Assembly (NCBI GenBank): GCA_030248295.1
Contig: JASANH010001319.1
Span: 405,552-469,551, forward strand
DNA: 64,000 bases
Source of the DNA: Mesodorylaimus sp. YZB2_4
Taxonomy: Eukaryota > Nematoda > Enoplea > Dorylaimida > Dorylaimidae
Reading direction: 5' to 3'
The notes under the pieces are model-generated. The model made no database searches, had not been told where the DNA came from, and saw only the letters and a program-made list of their open reading frames with translations. The translations under genes and the position numbers were made by a program. Below are positions 21,174-33,050 of the stretch, piece by piece. Each line of letters opens with the position of its first letter. Position 1 is the first letter of the stretch.

Positions 21174-21919
21174 ATGGCTGCGTCCGATCAATGGGGATCG
21201 CGTCAATCGAACATTCCGAGTAAGTTTCATCTCTCTTACTATTCACTGCTAGAATGCACTAAAACCGTTTTTCAGTTTGGTTTGTGGCCGGTGATACCAT
21301 TTTGGACTCTAAGCAACCGAAAAATGTATATCCGAGTTCGGAATCTAAGAAAGCTTACATCGTGGCTAAACCGTTGCGGCGATCTGCACCACGAAAACAC
21401 AACAGGATATTCTGCGCCAAGCCCCAGCGTCTACCTCGATCGAAAACGGGATTTGAGTACAGTCGGCCTCCGACCGCCAACGGGGGAGCAGTGTCCCCTG
21501 TTCCATCAATATTCAGCTTTCCAAGCGGCTCTGTTCACCCTATGAGTCCTGAAAGCGGTATCCTATCTCGCACTCCATCCATTACACGCCAGCTAGCCTT
21601 TGGAGAGCATTCCAGCAGCAGAAGGCCGTCAACCACGCATCACATGCGAGCAGCAAAGTGTCAACCATTCTTCATCACATTTCTAGCCATATTCTTCTTG
21701 GCAATGTGCATCGCTGGAATTTTGTACGCGCGTTGGAAAAACAGCCCTAAAACTCATCTGCAGCAGAAATTCCGGAATGTGCATCAGCCGAGAGATGAGG
21801 CAACAGTCAATTGGGGTCATCCGGGAGATTCTTGGGTGTCGGACATGTACTTGTTTCTTGATAATCCTCCTTATCTCACTCAGCAACCTCACCAAAATGT
21901 AACAGTTGCACTTTTTTAG
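21174..21919 (+). CDS. Small single-pass membrane protein, unknown function
   Basis: Exon 21174-21219 (ATG; MAASDQWGSRQSNIP) has a GTAAGT donor. A 56-bp intron ends TTTTTCAG, and exon 21276-21919 continues in phase to TAG, giving 229 aa. The N-terminal ~140 residues are basic, Ser/Pro-rich and probably disordered. A single hydrophobic helix follows (FFITFLAIFFLAMCIAGIL) with a short C-terminal region containing a terminal N-V-T glycosylation sequon. With no signal peptide this suggests a type II membrane protein, N-terminus cytosolic. Family not recognised. AATAAA lies 100 bases beyond the stop. Confidence 0.65.
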
Positions 21920-22018
21920 AAAATATTATTTATTTGGAACATTGAGCTGGTATTTGTTGCTTCTTATTGATTATTTAATTTTCGTGCTTTTGGACATATA
22001 TTTCTTGTTTGGCTTGTG

Positions 22019-22024
22019 AATAAA
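22019..22024 (+). terminator. Polyadenylation signal AATAAA
   Basis: AATAAA about 100 bases after the stop of the single-pass membrane protein gene at 21919, in AT-rich 3' UTR-like sequence; position and spacing are typical. Confidence 0.6.
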
Positions 22025-22183
22025 CAGATGTTTACTGTACTTCCTTGATAAATTATAGTCAAAGTCCATTTGTGACTATACAGTAGAAGACACTGCACAC
22101 GTACTCGTAAAATTATATCTCGAAGAGAACACCATGTTTGAGATGGGGTGAGACAATTCGGAACTCAAACTTCTTCCTAACAT

Positions 22184-22630
22184 TCAGAGATTGGGATTGG
22201 CATTTCTATTCCAAAAATAGCGGGATTTCCCAGGAATTTGATGAAGTTCAATAAAGGAGCCTATTTCTACTACTTCCGGTTCATCGGAACTTTTCATCCT
22301 ATTAACACTTGTCGTCGGACATGTTTGCTTATCTTTCTTACTGGCCCGGGAAACTTTGAAGGGATAGGGAACTGTAATGAGCATTATGGCACGAGTACTG
22401 TGAGTGTCTTTTTTTAATCCTTTGAATGAAGTGCGTATGTCAGCACCAGTTGTAGTCTCCCCTTGCTGGCCAGTTTTTTCTGATGTATAAGCAGCAGTTA
22501 GGATTAGCGCGACTTACAGGGCGCAGTGCAGCTCATACACTAGAATAAGCTGACGGCGCTTACGAAAAAACATTACGGCACTGGTTGTGAGAGAAGAATA
22601 GGGTTTATGTACAGTGCCTAAGACGACCAT
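22184..22630 (-). CDS. Possible small two-exon gene, unknown (84 aa)
   Basis: Exon 22630-22564 begins ATG (MVVLGTVHKPYSSLTTSAVM) and ends at GTAAGC in phase 1. An intron of 192 bp with acceptor ATTACAG leads in the matching phase to exon 22371-22184 (PYPFKVSRASKKDKQTCP, then EVVEIGSFIELHQI, ending NPNL and TGA). It is convergent with the membrane-protein gene to its left. Frame and splice consistency are the only support; I recognise no domain. Confidence 0.3.
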
Positions 22631-24499
22631 GATTTGTGATTTTGTGCCCAGATACGGAGGACTAAGGTAACCTTAGTAGCAACCTCGCGAGCGAATATCA
22701 CGATTGACGCGACCTTTGGGTGCTCATTCAAGCATGTGACCTATCGTACGAGGTAGATAAGTCTAGCCGAGACACACGCTGTGTGTACTGGACACTTCGC
22801 TACATCCTGTCTTGTGACCTTGGTGTACTCAAATCATCGAAGCAATGCTCAATACAAGGGCTAAAAAACAGCGTGCTAATGCACCAGAAATTTCCACAGG
22901 ATAACCTGAAATTTGGGAAATACGAGTGCACTAGACATTCGCTTAGAGTCCGTCGATTAGACGCCCCTCCGAGATTGTTTTTAAAATAAGCAGTCGCTGA
23001 CGTATGTAAGGCCCAGCAAATCCTAAATTGCGACGATGCTATACATGATAGTAATTTTGGCATAGAATAAAACTAAGGCATGTTTTGTAAGCTTGATTAG
23101 AGCTTACAAGACTATCGATGCTGATAATCACCACTCCGAAAACAAGTTCATGTATCACATCACCATTCGCCTATGCGCACTCGAGGATGAAGAGACACAT
23201 TTCACACGGAAGGATTTACCCGACCGAAGTCGAACACTTCCCTAACTGCGCAGCTGGCGAGAAACAAACACCTACTGTAACCAACCACCCAGGCCACGAG
23301 CCCTGATACCGCTGCCAACTCTTTTATCATACTCAAAACTACAGATGCAGTCTGAAAGTTTGATTTGGCTTATCTAGCCATTGCCATTAAACAATCCAGC
23401 TTGCGATAATGCCTTCCAAGACGATAGCAGCCAACGCCGACGGGATGTAATTACCCCAAACATGGTTTACTGCTGCTGATCCTACTCAAGGCTGATTGCG
23501 AGATGATGTTCTCCGAGGCGTCATTGCAAAAGTAGGAAAAGTAAAATTGCTCATGATAAAATTTGAACGCCTTCATTTTTGGCAAAACGGACAGAAACGT
23601 TTATTTCTGGGCGAGAGTACAAACTCCCTCTCGCTGGGGGGAACTGTCTTGCTGGTGCTAGAACTTGTCAAGGCTCTAATACACGCGGTATATTTAGTTG
23701 TCTTAACGAGTTAGCTTCTCCTAACTTTTGCGCAACGCGTCCACCTGATCATAAAAAATGTGATGGTGAGTTGACGCCCCCGTGCGCCCATTGCTCCCAT
23801 AGCCCATCTTATCCGATGCATGATCATCTCGCCTACGTTCAGGGATCAATATGCCTGATTACCCTGACCTTTCGTTGCCTACGTCACGCATAACAATAGC
23901 CAGGTAAGCTATTGGACACTAGGAGAGTGAACTCGCCGCGCTGTATAGTTTCTGAAGAAAATAAAATCGACCAGTTGTAGTATTGTGCGCTGAATGGAGG
24001 GTCGATGGATACCGCATAATTGATCGCAGCTCCGTCTGACCTTATACCTTGCAAGGTCAAATTAATTCGTGGCTCGATAAGACTGTTTCTAAGGAGTCCA
24101 ATAAAATTTAGTGAGCCTTGAATTTAAAAGCACAAGTTGCCAGCATCACATTCATGCGCCCCTGCCCCGTTTCATAAATAATAGAATTTACAATGCTTCC
24201 TGTTGTCAGATGCCAAAGAAATATTGACTCCCTCGCCGTTGTGTAATGAGACGTCGATAGGGTTCTTAGATTCTTCTTCTGCGTCCCAGGACGAAAAAGA
24301 AAAGTCCCGTTTTCCGCGAGCAAACATTGGATCTAAAAAAAGATCCTGCGTGTGATTTTTAGCAAAGGAGCTTAAAAAACGCTAAATCCAAGTTCAATTC
24401 AAGGTCTGAGCGTTCTACCATTATTTCTGCCCTCATCATACTGTACAGCTAGAAACTCTGTCACTGTTAACGAACTCCAGCATACTTAACTGTGGAAGA
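22631..24499. other. Intergenic with a family C repeat copy
   Basis: Positions 23147-23250 are a family C copy (ATCACCATTCGCCTATGCGC, then CACATTTCACACGG). No exon model is supported in the remainder. Confidence 0.4.
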
Positions 24500-25495
24500 A
24501 TGGAATTTCTGAACATCAGTAACTCAAACTCCACAAACGCTTCATCACTCTGGTATTCATCAGCCACCTTCCGGATATCAGTAGCCATCGTCTACCTTCT
24601 TCTTTGTCTGACCGGTATTCTCGGGTATGTCCTCTACTGTTACGTGGTTGTCTATAACTACAGGGTTTTATCCAATCCATTCTACACGTTCACATTGTCC
24701 ATGGCCATACCCGATTGTTTTCAAAATCTGATAAACCTATTCTATGTGGTTCCCGTTATGATTTTGACCAAGTCCGGAAATGGGGCAGCGTTAGCCCCGC
24801 TTTGGGTGCGGGATACTCTTGGATTTGTGTGCAGCTACGTTTGGTTCATCGTGTGCGCCCATATGGTTTTAATTGCTTGCAATCGAGTCATCTCGTTGAA
24901 GTGGCCACTCATCTACGATACTCTGTTTTCGAAACATCGAGTCACAGGTCTATTGATCGGAGCCTACTCGACATCCCTGATCATCCCCGCTGTCACATAC
25001 TATTGTTCCTGTCGTCTAGAATTCGACACTTTCGCGTGGGGCATGGCTTGCGACACAGAGGGAAAGTGCGAGGCCGTGGTGTCGTTATCCGACTCAACGT
25101 GGACGAATGCCCAAATAGTATTCGTCCTTCTTTGCGATGCATTGATTTTGGCATACGTGTACAAGAAAGGACAAAAGATTCAACCTCAAATCTCTGCAAA
25201 TGAAACGAGTGTTCAGCAACGGAGACGTTTCAAAAGGGAAAAAGCACTGATTCTGCAATTTTCTTCTGTGGCTGTCATATTGATTATCGGTCAAATTTTG
25301 TTTTGGTGTTTGCCATCAATCATTGATCTGGGCCACATTCCACCTGAAGTGGCTGGTTTTATCTCTATGATATTGGGTATTCTGACAGTTTCGCTTAATC
25401 CGTTCCTTTATTTTGCTTTTAGCTCAGAAATCCGGTCGCGATTGCTTAAAGCGAAACCAACACACGTCACCCAAAATGGCACCAGAATAAGTTGA
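24500..25495 (+). CDS. Serpentine GPCR, nematode chemoreceptor type (Srx-like)
   Basis: One uninterrupted 331-aa frame starts at ATG 24500. The N-terminus carries several NxS/T sequons (NISNSNSTNASS), and seven hydrophobic helices follow: about residues 25-50, 62-85, 100-125, 145-170, 195-215, 248-275 and 280-305. The TM3 end reads ACNRV where rhodopsin-class receptors have DRY, and TM7 holds SLNPFLY, the NPxxY motif. The NPFYTFTLSMAIPD block in TM2 and KWPLIYDTLFSK after TM3 fit the Srx/Srt-type chemoreceptors of nematodes. Such receptors sit in sensory cilia membranes and couple to G proteins; ligands are unknown. An intronless gene is unusual among these receptors and may reflect retroposition. 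The exact subfamily is uncertain. Confidence 0.8.
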   Translation: MEFLNISNSNSTNASSLWYSSATFRISVAIVYLLLCLTGILGYVLYCYVVVYNYRVLSNPFYTFTLSMAIPDCFQNLINLFYVVPVMILTKSGNGAALAPLWVRDTLGFVCSYVWFIVCAHMVLIACNRVISLKWPLIYDTLFSKHRVTGLLIGAYSTSLIIPAVTYYCSCRLEFDTFAWGMACDTEGKCEAVVSLSDSTWTNAQIVFVLLCDALILAYVYKKGQKIQPQISANETSVQQRRRFKREKALILQFSSVAVILIIGQILFWCLPSIIDLGHIPPEVAGFISMILGILTVSLNPFLYFAFSSEIRSRLLKAKPTHVTQNGTRIS

Positions 25496-26984
25496 GAACA
25501 TTGGTATATATGTACATGATAGGTAGTCAAAGAATCTTCTGTGAGTTGTGCCACGTTTTGCCATTATTTACATCTTTAGTGATAATGAATAATGATATCG
25601 GGTATTGCGGTATTTTGGAGACTACGGTGAAAGGAGAAAACTTGCTCGCAATAATGCTTATCATGAAGCACTGACGGATTTTAGAGGCACCAGTGAGTGA
25701 TTCTTAAAAGGAGATTATTTGGGTATCTCTTATTGTTAGTCTATTTGTGTAACAAAATTGTTTTCTTAGCGCTTTCAAAGTTTTAAACTCTCAAAATCTT
25801 AAAGACAATGTTAGAAAATAAGTTTACGAAGCAACTATTTTATGTAGTTTTTTATCAGCACTAATCAGGTACATTCAAAAAATGTATGTTATGCTCCAAT
25901 CGGTTTCAATTCTTAGGATGCTCCCTCCGGTGACACGATAAAGTTTTGCCGGTGGTTGACAATTTGATGAATGTTTGATTGATTTCCTCGGGTAGGTGGC
26001 AAAGTCTGCAGGTTGAGTTATCAAACTTATTAAACTGTTGATCAGTAAAGAGGTATTGGGCAACTATTTCAACCGTTTTTTGTGATAACGGTTACGGTAT
26101 AAACAGCAATCACATTAAAAAACTGTGTGTCACGCTCCAGCAAGTTTTTATTTCGCTCCAGTAAAGACCAATATTGAGTCTGCAAGCCGAATTCGCGCAC
26201 TTATTTATTCTAAACACGTTATGTATTCTATATTCGTCATTATTTTAACAGCTCATTGGACATAACACAGTTCTTGGGGTAAATCACGTGATTGCATATC
26301 TAGAAGGTGACTCCATGAAGACGTCATTACCGGGTACCCTTTTACAAGGAGTGCCCAGAAAACCAGAGTATCGTCATTATGTAGGGACTGCACAGAGCTG
26401 ATCTACAGTAAGCGTTGTACTGTATGTCACGTTCCGTCCTGACACGCGCGTTCACGAGAATTTGATAAAATGGTTTCGTAGGCATGAACAGAAAACACGA
26501 AGTGCGCGTATCTGATACTAACGTTAAGCGCAGCAAGCGGATGCTTCGGCCATCATCATCAGCAAATAGAGTGGTTACTGCTTACATAAAAGAGACTCAG
26601 ATGGAACCCGCATTAAAAATTCTGAGAATTCCATCATGGTTCGACAGTGGTTCAATGTACCCTCTGCCCCGACGCCTCGTGGCTTCATGCAGGTAATCCA
26701 GAAAGGAAATACACAGGGAACTATGGGGAGTTTTCTTGTGAAAACATCGGTACTGTAACTGGACAACATCTACCATTGCAATGATGACGGGCCGAGCCAG
26801 ATCAGGATTCTTGCAGTAAATGAGTACTCGCATGGCTAATAAGGATTGCAATAATGACAGAGAACATGTGAAGAAACCGTTGTACTGATATATTGTATCT
26901 TATCATGAGTCGTCAGATGACAGCACAGTATGACACTGCAGAGTATCTTTGCTTGCTGATGCTCTTATTTTCCTCTGGTTCTTC

Positions 26985-27103
26985 GCAGCTGACACTGAAT
27001 CGGTGAAAAAAAGCATGGAATATATATTCGACCAGGAGGTGCGCGTGTGACTCGTTGACTCCTTGGAAGTCGAACAAAGTCTTCTGATTTCTCGAAAATA
27101 GTG
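26985..27103 (+). repeat. Dispersed repeat family D, copy 1
   Basis: The core reads CTGACACTGAATCGGTGAAA then AAGCATGGAATATATATTCG, followed by GACTC and a TCGAAAA block. The same order recurs at 30899-31100 (+), 35907-36095 (+) and inverted at 34375-34473. Copies differ at many positions, so the family is old. No coding capacity is visible; MITE- or SINE-like. Confidence 0.55.
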
Positions 27104-27315
27104 TGATCTTCCCCATTATCTGCCTTGAAAATACTTCGCATACTCAAGTGGGATCTAAAAAGAAATCGCCATTGAATGGAAAACCCTGCAGTTTACACAG
27201 TATTGTATGTTTTCGTTCTTCAGGATTTGCAGTGATTTGAATGTTGCTCAAAAATGAATAATAAATCTTTTCCGTTTCCTGCCTTCGCATGTCGTGTCAT
27301 ACTTTTATCCATGGT

Positions 27316-28190
27316 ACCGTGACGATTCCCCACTGCGTCGTTTCCCCCACCGTGCCTGGTTGGGGAATCGACTCACTGAGACATGTGACGTTTCCCCTAC
27401 TGTGCCGGTTCCCCGACCATAATTTTTCACCTGATGTGCAGACACAATTTGGATTGCAACGGGCAGTACGAGTGTGGTAGGTTTGTAGAATAAGACCAGT
27501 GTAAGGTAAAATTTCGGCGCTGCAGCTCATGTGCAAGGCACTCAGGCTACGAACTTTTTGAACTCCTCCGAGTATTTCAGGAAGGATATTTGACTAGGCT
27601 GCCAATACGAGTGAATGTAAGACCAGGCCAGTTTTCTCTGCTTATCAAGGCAGGGTTCAAATTGCAAATGTATGTAAGAAACCGATCTGAGGGGTGAATC
27701 AGTTCCCGATCCGATCCGACTGCTGGATCGGCATGACTGGCAACTGAAATTTTTCGCTCTATATCTGCTGAAGAATGATAAGGTTTGGCGTACTATAATG
27801 AGAAAATCCCCATCAATTTAAAATTTTTTGAAGCATATCGTATCGGTCGACCAGGCGAGAGTGAGATAAGTAGCAAACGTTTAGAGGCCGCGATTACAAC
27901 ATGGCATTAGCATGGTAATTAAAGAATAAAACAACAAGATCGTGAACTATTTGAGGCATGTTTCATATCTTCTAGGATCAATGATGACGATTTGCGCATG
28001 ACTGCTTTATTCTTAGACGAAGGCTCAAAATTTTGAATAGCCGCAGTTTCTCAAAACTGATGGTGGGGGAAAAGACACGGTGGGGAAACCGTCACAGTGG
28101 GGGGAAACGACGCATGTCTCAGTGAGTAGATTCCCCCATCAGGCACGGTGGGGGAATCGACGCAGTGGGGAATCGACCAAGTGGAGGAAT
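27316..28190. repeat. Foldback element: ~100-bp inverted repeats around ~640 bp
   Basis: The left arm (27316-27418) and the right arm (28062-28190) are near reverse complements. Both hold blocks such as GATTCCCCACTGCGTCG, CCCCCACCGTGCCTG and CTCACTGAGACATG, and each arm is itself built from degenerate GGGGAATCGACG-type units. The middle has no transposase-like frame. This fits a non-autonomous foldback/MITE transposon or an inverted minisatellite duplication. Confidence 0.65.
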
Positions 28191-29109
28191 CGTCTCGCAA
28201 TCTTATTTATAGCCAAGCACCTACAATGCGCTCTCGAGGGCTAAGGAGCACATACACGACATATTTCTCATATTACATGCATATCATACCTGATCCTTGA
28301 GCAATATCCATAATATTGCATTAATAGAATAAGAAAAAAGAAAATCAGCGCCATGCGCAGCATTTATGATCCGAAAATGATTCCAGATGACACTGTGAAG
28401 TATGACTCTCTGTTCGACAGAATGTGAGGGGACTAGTACCAACCTAAGTTTCATCCTTGTTTGCTTTCAATTGCTTTCTCGTTGTTCCCACACAGTGTTC
28501 CCTAATTTGCGCGCATCTCGTAGGTGCCTAGCGAGCATGTTTCACACCCGCACATCCAGGCTGCACATTAGTGCAAACTAACAATAACGTTTTTATCCTC
28601 GTTACTGTATGTTCTGATCGTGTGCGCACATTTTTTTCATCATCATGCAATTAAGAGCTAAACTTTGAAAAATTAGCTGGGAGGCGTAAGGAAATTAGAA
28701 GCAAAGGATGCGCGACTCCCTCCCGTAAACATGTTTGCCCTAACAATAGCTACCCGGAGTGTGGGCGCTAGTACGAGTATGTACGTGGGCATGACTCATT
28801 TTGATTCGAGGAAGAAAAATCTGTTTATGAAAGACGTCAGATTGTCAGTTGCTTTAAAAGAAATCTAGCAAAAGGCGATTTTGTCGAAACGATTTGGCCT
28901 CTGAGAGCAAGATAGTAAGGAGTGAATCTGAGGCCACCGGTGACTTAGGAAGGTACCGTATATTGTTTGAAGTGAGCTTATTCAAATACATGGGTACTCC
29001 TGAAAGACTGGATTATGCCGTACTTGGGCCGATCAGTCTGATGATCAATGAACACAGCAATGGGACAAAAAATCTTCTGTCATCCCAAGGCAGTGCGATC
29101 TACTGGTCT

Positions 29110-29225
29110 GTATTACTGGAGGGAGTGACCAGTGGAGCTTTTGCACAAACTCGCCAACCAAGTCTTCTGCCTACCCCATGACTGAAACATCACCCTGACG
29201 GTTACCGCACCCAGCTGCTGGCTCC
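29110..29225 (+). repeat. Dispersed repeat family E
   Basis: GGAGGGAGTGACCAGTGGAG, GCCAACCAAGTCTTC and GAAACATCACCCTGA occur here contiguously. The same blocks occur at 45978-46050 and 46430-46497, separated there by about 380 bp of other sequence, so the second copy carries an insertion. Confidence 0.5.
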
Positions 29226-29504
29226 GTGCTTATCAATTGCCGGTCAGGTCTCCGCAAAATTCACGAATCAAGTATTTGTTTCAGTAGCACTGCAGTACAA
29301 ACAAGGACTAATCAAAACCTAATTTTCGGCCGGACGCAATCGCTTTTCCTACATAGAGTTTGCCTGCCTTCGCGAACTTTGCTCTTGAGATTATGTATAC
29401 CCGTACTTCTGTATGTACATATCGCTATACCCACAATACTGTACAGTACCACCTATTTTTCTTGCTCGCGTGGGAGCCTTACCAATACTTGTTGTAACGC
29501 TCGT

Positions 29505-29690
29505 GCCTGGTAAGCCATGCCGAGTGGGATAGAGTAATCGATACTCTCTCCTGGCCTGGGGGGGACGTCAACCATTCGGGTTGATGTTTCAGCCGTAGGT
29601 ATAGTCGCAAGAGTTGCCTACTTCAGTAGGAGTTTTGTCCCGCCGACTTCGGCCGGCCGCCGCCCTCCTACGCCTGCCAGGCTCGATTGT
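29505..29690 (+). repeat. Dispersed repeat family B, contiguous copy
   Basis: It matches both halves of the interrupted copy at 17400-17735 in order and orientation (GACGTCAACCATTCGGGTTG and later GTTTTGTCCCGCCGACTTCG). The contiguous arrangement here identifies the family C block at 17.5 kb as an insertion. Confidence 0.5.
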
Positions 29691-30079
29691 CTTCTGCCAC
29701 AGTTACATGCCCACATAATAACCCAGCGAACTATTCTCTCAAATGAGATTACCGCGGGGATATTACTGTATTTGCGGGAAGGGTCGCGAAAATTTTAAGG
29801 CACCTTTGGCATGTACAGTAATTTTTAAAAAAGAGGAAAACATGACTACCAGAGTTAGGCAAACACCTTTCAGTTAATGGGGCTCACTTGATAAGCATAC
29901 TTCCTAGCCTTCTTTGCCCTCCTCTCCATCTAAAACTTCACGGCTGGCTGTCCGTGGAGTGGGCTATACCACATACAGTAAGTGCCCCACACTGCCTCGG
30001 GGAACAAATGAGTGTTTGGTGTTCTAGCTCCAGACTACAGTAGGACACCTTTTTCTTTTTTTGGAGGCCAATCCAGTTT

Positions 30080-30480
30080 TGCCTATAGTCGGCCAGCAGT
30101 CGAACTTTGTAAGGCAAGGCTGCGGGGACCAGCACCCACAGCAGCATCCCTCTTGTGTCTCCACGCGAGGGTATCCTGGACAGGACACCGACTTCCCAGG
30201 ACGATGGTGGGCTTTAAAACCCTGGCGGTGCTCGACAGCCGAGACTTCCGAGACGTCCGCCGGTTTCGGTCTCTCCACTTGAGCACCTCGATGGTACCGG
30301 GTGATTCCCCCCCTCCCCCCCATTGCCTGCGAGAATTAACGATTTGCCGTCACCAGGGACTCGAGTCGAGCACATTCTCTTACCCCCAAGCAATACGGAG
30401 AGACAAATGCCGAAAGGTCTGCATCACCGCGGCCGCCAGACAAGGATACATGCACTGCGTGCTGCGCTCGGGCTGAAGAT
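30080..30480 (-). repeat. SINE-like repeat, family A, inverted copy
   Basis: It is the reverse complement of most of the unit at 13855-14210: TGTCTCTCCGTATTGCTTGG in the tRNA-like head, CACCCGGTACC, GAGGTGCTC, and the TCCAGGATACCCTCG tail. The B box region is diverged (GTCCCTGGTGACGG follows), so this copy is probably transcriptionally dead. Confidence 0.55.
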
Positions 30481-31675
30481 CTGGCGAAATCAAGGAAATG
30501 CCAACATGTTTGCGACTGGTCATCTTACCAATGCGCGTAAGATCGATAGCGCAACACTGATCAACTCTTCGACATACCTATAGTACATGTCAAAGATATC
30601 AACACCCGAACAGGAGCAATACATCGAGTAGGCATAAAATAAGTTTTACTGCACAATTCACATGAAACAGCAATGAAACAAACAGTTGAACAAATAAGTA
30701 TATAATCCGCGAGGCAGCGCGGCCTGATAAAAATAATGCACAAATCTTTGAAATAGTAGGTACTCAGACGGTTGCAACATCAGCTCCAACATGCTGCAAG
30801 CTACTGTACACAGTACCTCGCTCACAGCTCGCTCGTACGAGCATGTTATGTACCGTGGTTATGGGTGTGCGATGACATATCGTGTTTATCCTGTTCCACG
30901 CAATTGACACTGTATCGGGGAGAAGAAGCATGGAATGTACACTCGTCCGTGAGCTGAGTTTCTTGACTTTTTGCCTCTCCAAAATCGAACGGATGATCTT
31001 TTCGAAACATCCCAGATGATGGCGCTTTTCAAAGCGCCGTTTGACTCGGCTATTCCTCTCGCGTACGACAGCGAAGGGTCGGACCTGAAAATAACAGTGC
31101 GATATACTGTAAGCTATACAGTATGTTATCTTGTCAGTCATAGTTCACAAAGAGGCAGCCGGCTAAACTTAGTACACTCACGATCGGGAGATGATATTAC
31201 TGCTGTTCTATATAACGAGAACGATGCGGTACACGTTCGAATCCAATCGTTAATCGTGCTTCCGTAAATTTCACAAGGTGACGCAGATGTGCTAGATCAC
31301 GTAGGAGCACTTCCGCTTAAAACTACCTAATTGAGGCAAGATAGATCGTCAACCATCATATTTGACGTCAGTAGGTGATGGCAAGGCACTTATTACAGCT
31401 CGTCGTACCGTGGTACACAAAATTAGTAGATTTCTGCCGTGCTCTTGGAGTTATTTCGGGCAAATGTCACAGGCAACAACGGCACCAACCGGCACGGTTC
31501 ACGCAACAGGGCAGATTGGCGCAGGAAGAACTGATCACTAGTCCGTACGTGATGGATGGATCTTTCATGATGATAATAGGTCATGCAATCTGCAGTTACA
31601 ATAGATCATAAGGCATTTTTAGGGCCTAATCTCCTCCGTTCTCGAGAAGCGGCTTCCTTCTTATGCCTGATGAAT

Positions 31676-32401
31676 CTACTTATATCCTCTATATGCAGAA
31701 ATTATCTGCCTAGGTATCCTCTTGGGAGGAGAACTGCGAATTTGATCATATATGGCCCTGAAAGTTAGGGGAGCTTCCTGCAAATGCTGACCCTTCATCG
31801 ACTGATTCCCATATTAGAACAGTGAACCCAGAACGAGGTATCTCGTGACTTCTCCAAGCCTTGTCATTGAAGGTTATTCATTTCTTCTCTAGGGACTCGG
31901 GCATACTGATACAACTATTCCCTAGAAGACAGTTTCATGGCACCGAGTAGATAGCGCAGATCGACTGGGTGACAGTAAAATTCTGATTGGCCCCTCTGCC
32001 TGCTTTAGCTTCACACTTGTGCATCTTATTTCGGTCTCGTACTGTAACTCTTTGACTATGTATGGCGCGTGAAGAAAGCCAATCCTCGTCGAAAGTCCCG
32101 CCTGGCAAGGTCACTAGCTCACTAGCACCAATTTGAGATTCGGTTCAATCGTTTCCGTCGAGGCTATGAAATTATATTACGTGATTATTCACAAGAAATA
32201 GTTCGTGAATCCACAAAATATTTCTTAAGCCATTGCTCATACAGTAGGTCCATATCTTCGCTCCTAACCTCTGACAATCATCAATGGCATGCTCACTACT
32301 TGGACAAAATGAACTGTCAGTACTTACTTGCCATCATTTTCCAGTTTGAAGCACGCTCCATGGGCAAGGAGCAAGAGCAGTATCAGAGTCGAGCTCATCA
32401 T
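31676..32401 (-). CDS. Small secreted peptide (51 aa)
   Basis: Exon 32401-32328 starts ATGATG and encodes MMSSTLILLLLLAHGACFKL, a strong signal peptide, ending at a GTAAGTAC donor in phase 2. A TTTCAG acceptor leads in the matching phase to exon 31757-31676, whose product includes AIYDQIRSSPPKRIPRQIIS and stops at TAG. The mature peptide is about 33 residues, basic, with a KR pair that could be a processing site; this would suit a neuropeptide-like precursor but is unproven. The 570-bp intron is long enough to hide another exon. A TATA box lies upstream. Confidence 0.4.
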
Positions 32402-32467
32402 CCCAGAATCAGTTCGAACTTTTCTGTCCGTCGTTAATTGGACCAAATGAGCAAACCTGGCGGTCCC

Positions 32468-32484
32468 GGATATCTATATACGAT
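32468..32484 (-). promoter_or_regulatory. TATA box candidate for the small secreted-peptide gene
   Basis: CGTATATAGATA on the minus strand, about 75 bases upstream of the ATG at 32401. Spacing permits a start site with a roughly 40-base 5' UTR. Confidence 0.4.
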
Positions 32485-32773
32485 CAGAGCATCCTGCCTG
32501 TCTCGCTAGCCACATCCGCCCTGACGATAATCTACACAAATCCTGCCAAATGATGACGCGCGTACCAGACACCAACGACTCGCTCTGCTTAGATACACGT
32601 AGCAATTTTCCACCTTGTGCTTTAGGCTCCGATCGTCAGACTTTCATGATGTGGCCAGTAAGGTGTTCCCTTGTTAGGCACGAAGCCATCGTGCAATCGT
32701 GGTGCACATAACACTTTGCTTGCGTCAAGACAGAGAAACCAGTCAATAAAAGCTAGTTTGTAAAAGCATCAGA

Positions 32774-33050
32774 ATGGCAAGACCTGACATTTTACAAAGG
32801 ATGAAAATAGAGCAGGATGAAGAGTCATCAAGTGTGGTGCTGGTAAGCCAGATGCAGACTTGTACAGTACGTTCTACTGACTAGCCCACATCAGATTCCA
32901 CTGGTTTTTCAGGCGAAGTTGATCGTGAATTGTGATGTAACTAGAAGAACGATTGCAATGCAGCATAAAGACCGTGTAGCTGATTTTTTTTTGCTTGAGT
33001 ATGCGATGGCAGGAGAAAAAGAGCTTTCCATGGGCACACATGTATGGTAA
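32774..33050 (+). CDS. Small two-exon gene, unknown (68 aa or longer)
   Basis: Exon 32774-32842 (ATG; MARPDILQRMKIEQDEESSS) ends at GTAAGC in phase 0. A 70-bp intron ends TTTTTCAG, and exon 32913-33050 continues with AKLIVNCDVTRRTIAMQHKD and LLEYAMAGEKELS to TAA. The sequence at the stop (ATG then GTAAGA) is also a good donor, so the second exon may instead end near 33045 and the protein continue in an exon I did not find. Composition is protein-like; the family is not recognised. Confidence 0.45.

Larger units (their letters stand above)
25496..31675. other. Long gene-poor region full of dispersed repeats
   Basis: No gene is supported over 6 kb. It holds family D (26985-27103 and 30899-31100), a foldback pair (27316-27418 with 28062-28190), an inverted family S fragment (28207-28244), family E (29110-29225), family B (29505-29690) and inverted family A (30080-30480). 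Frames within these repeats, such as 28894-29181, should not be taken for genes. Confidence 0.5.

Noticed and set aside
28894..29181. 95-codon plus-strand frame as a gene
   Set aside because: It runs into repeat family E, has no splice signals and no family resemblance.
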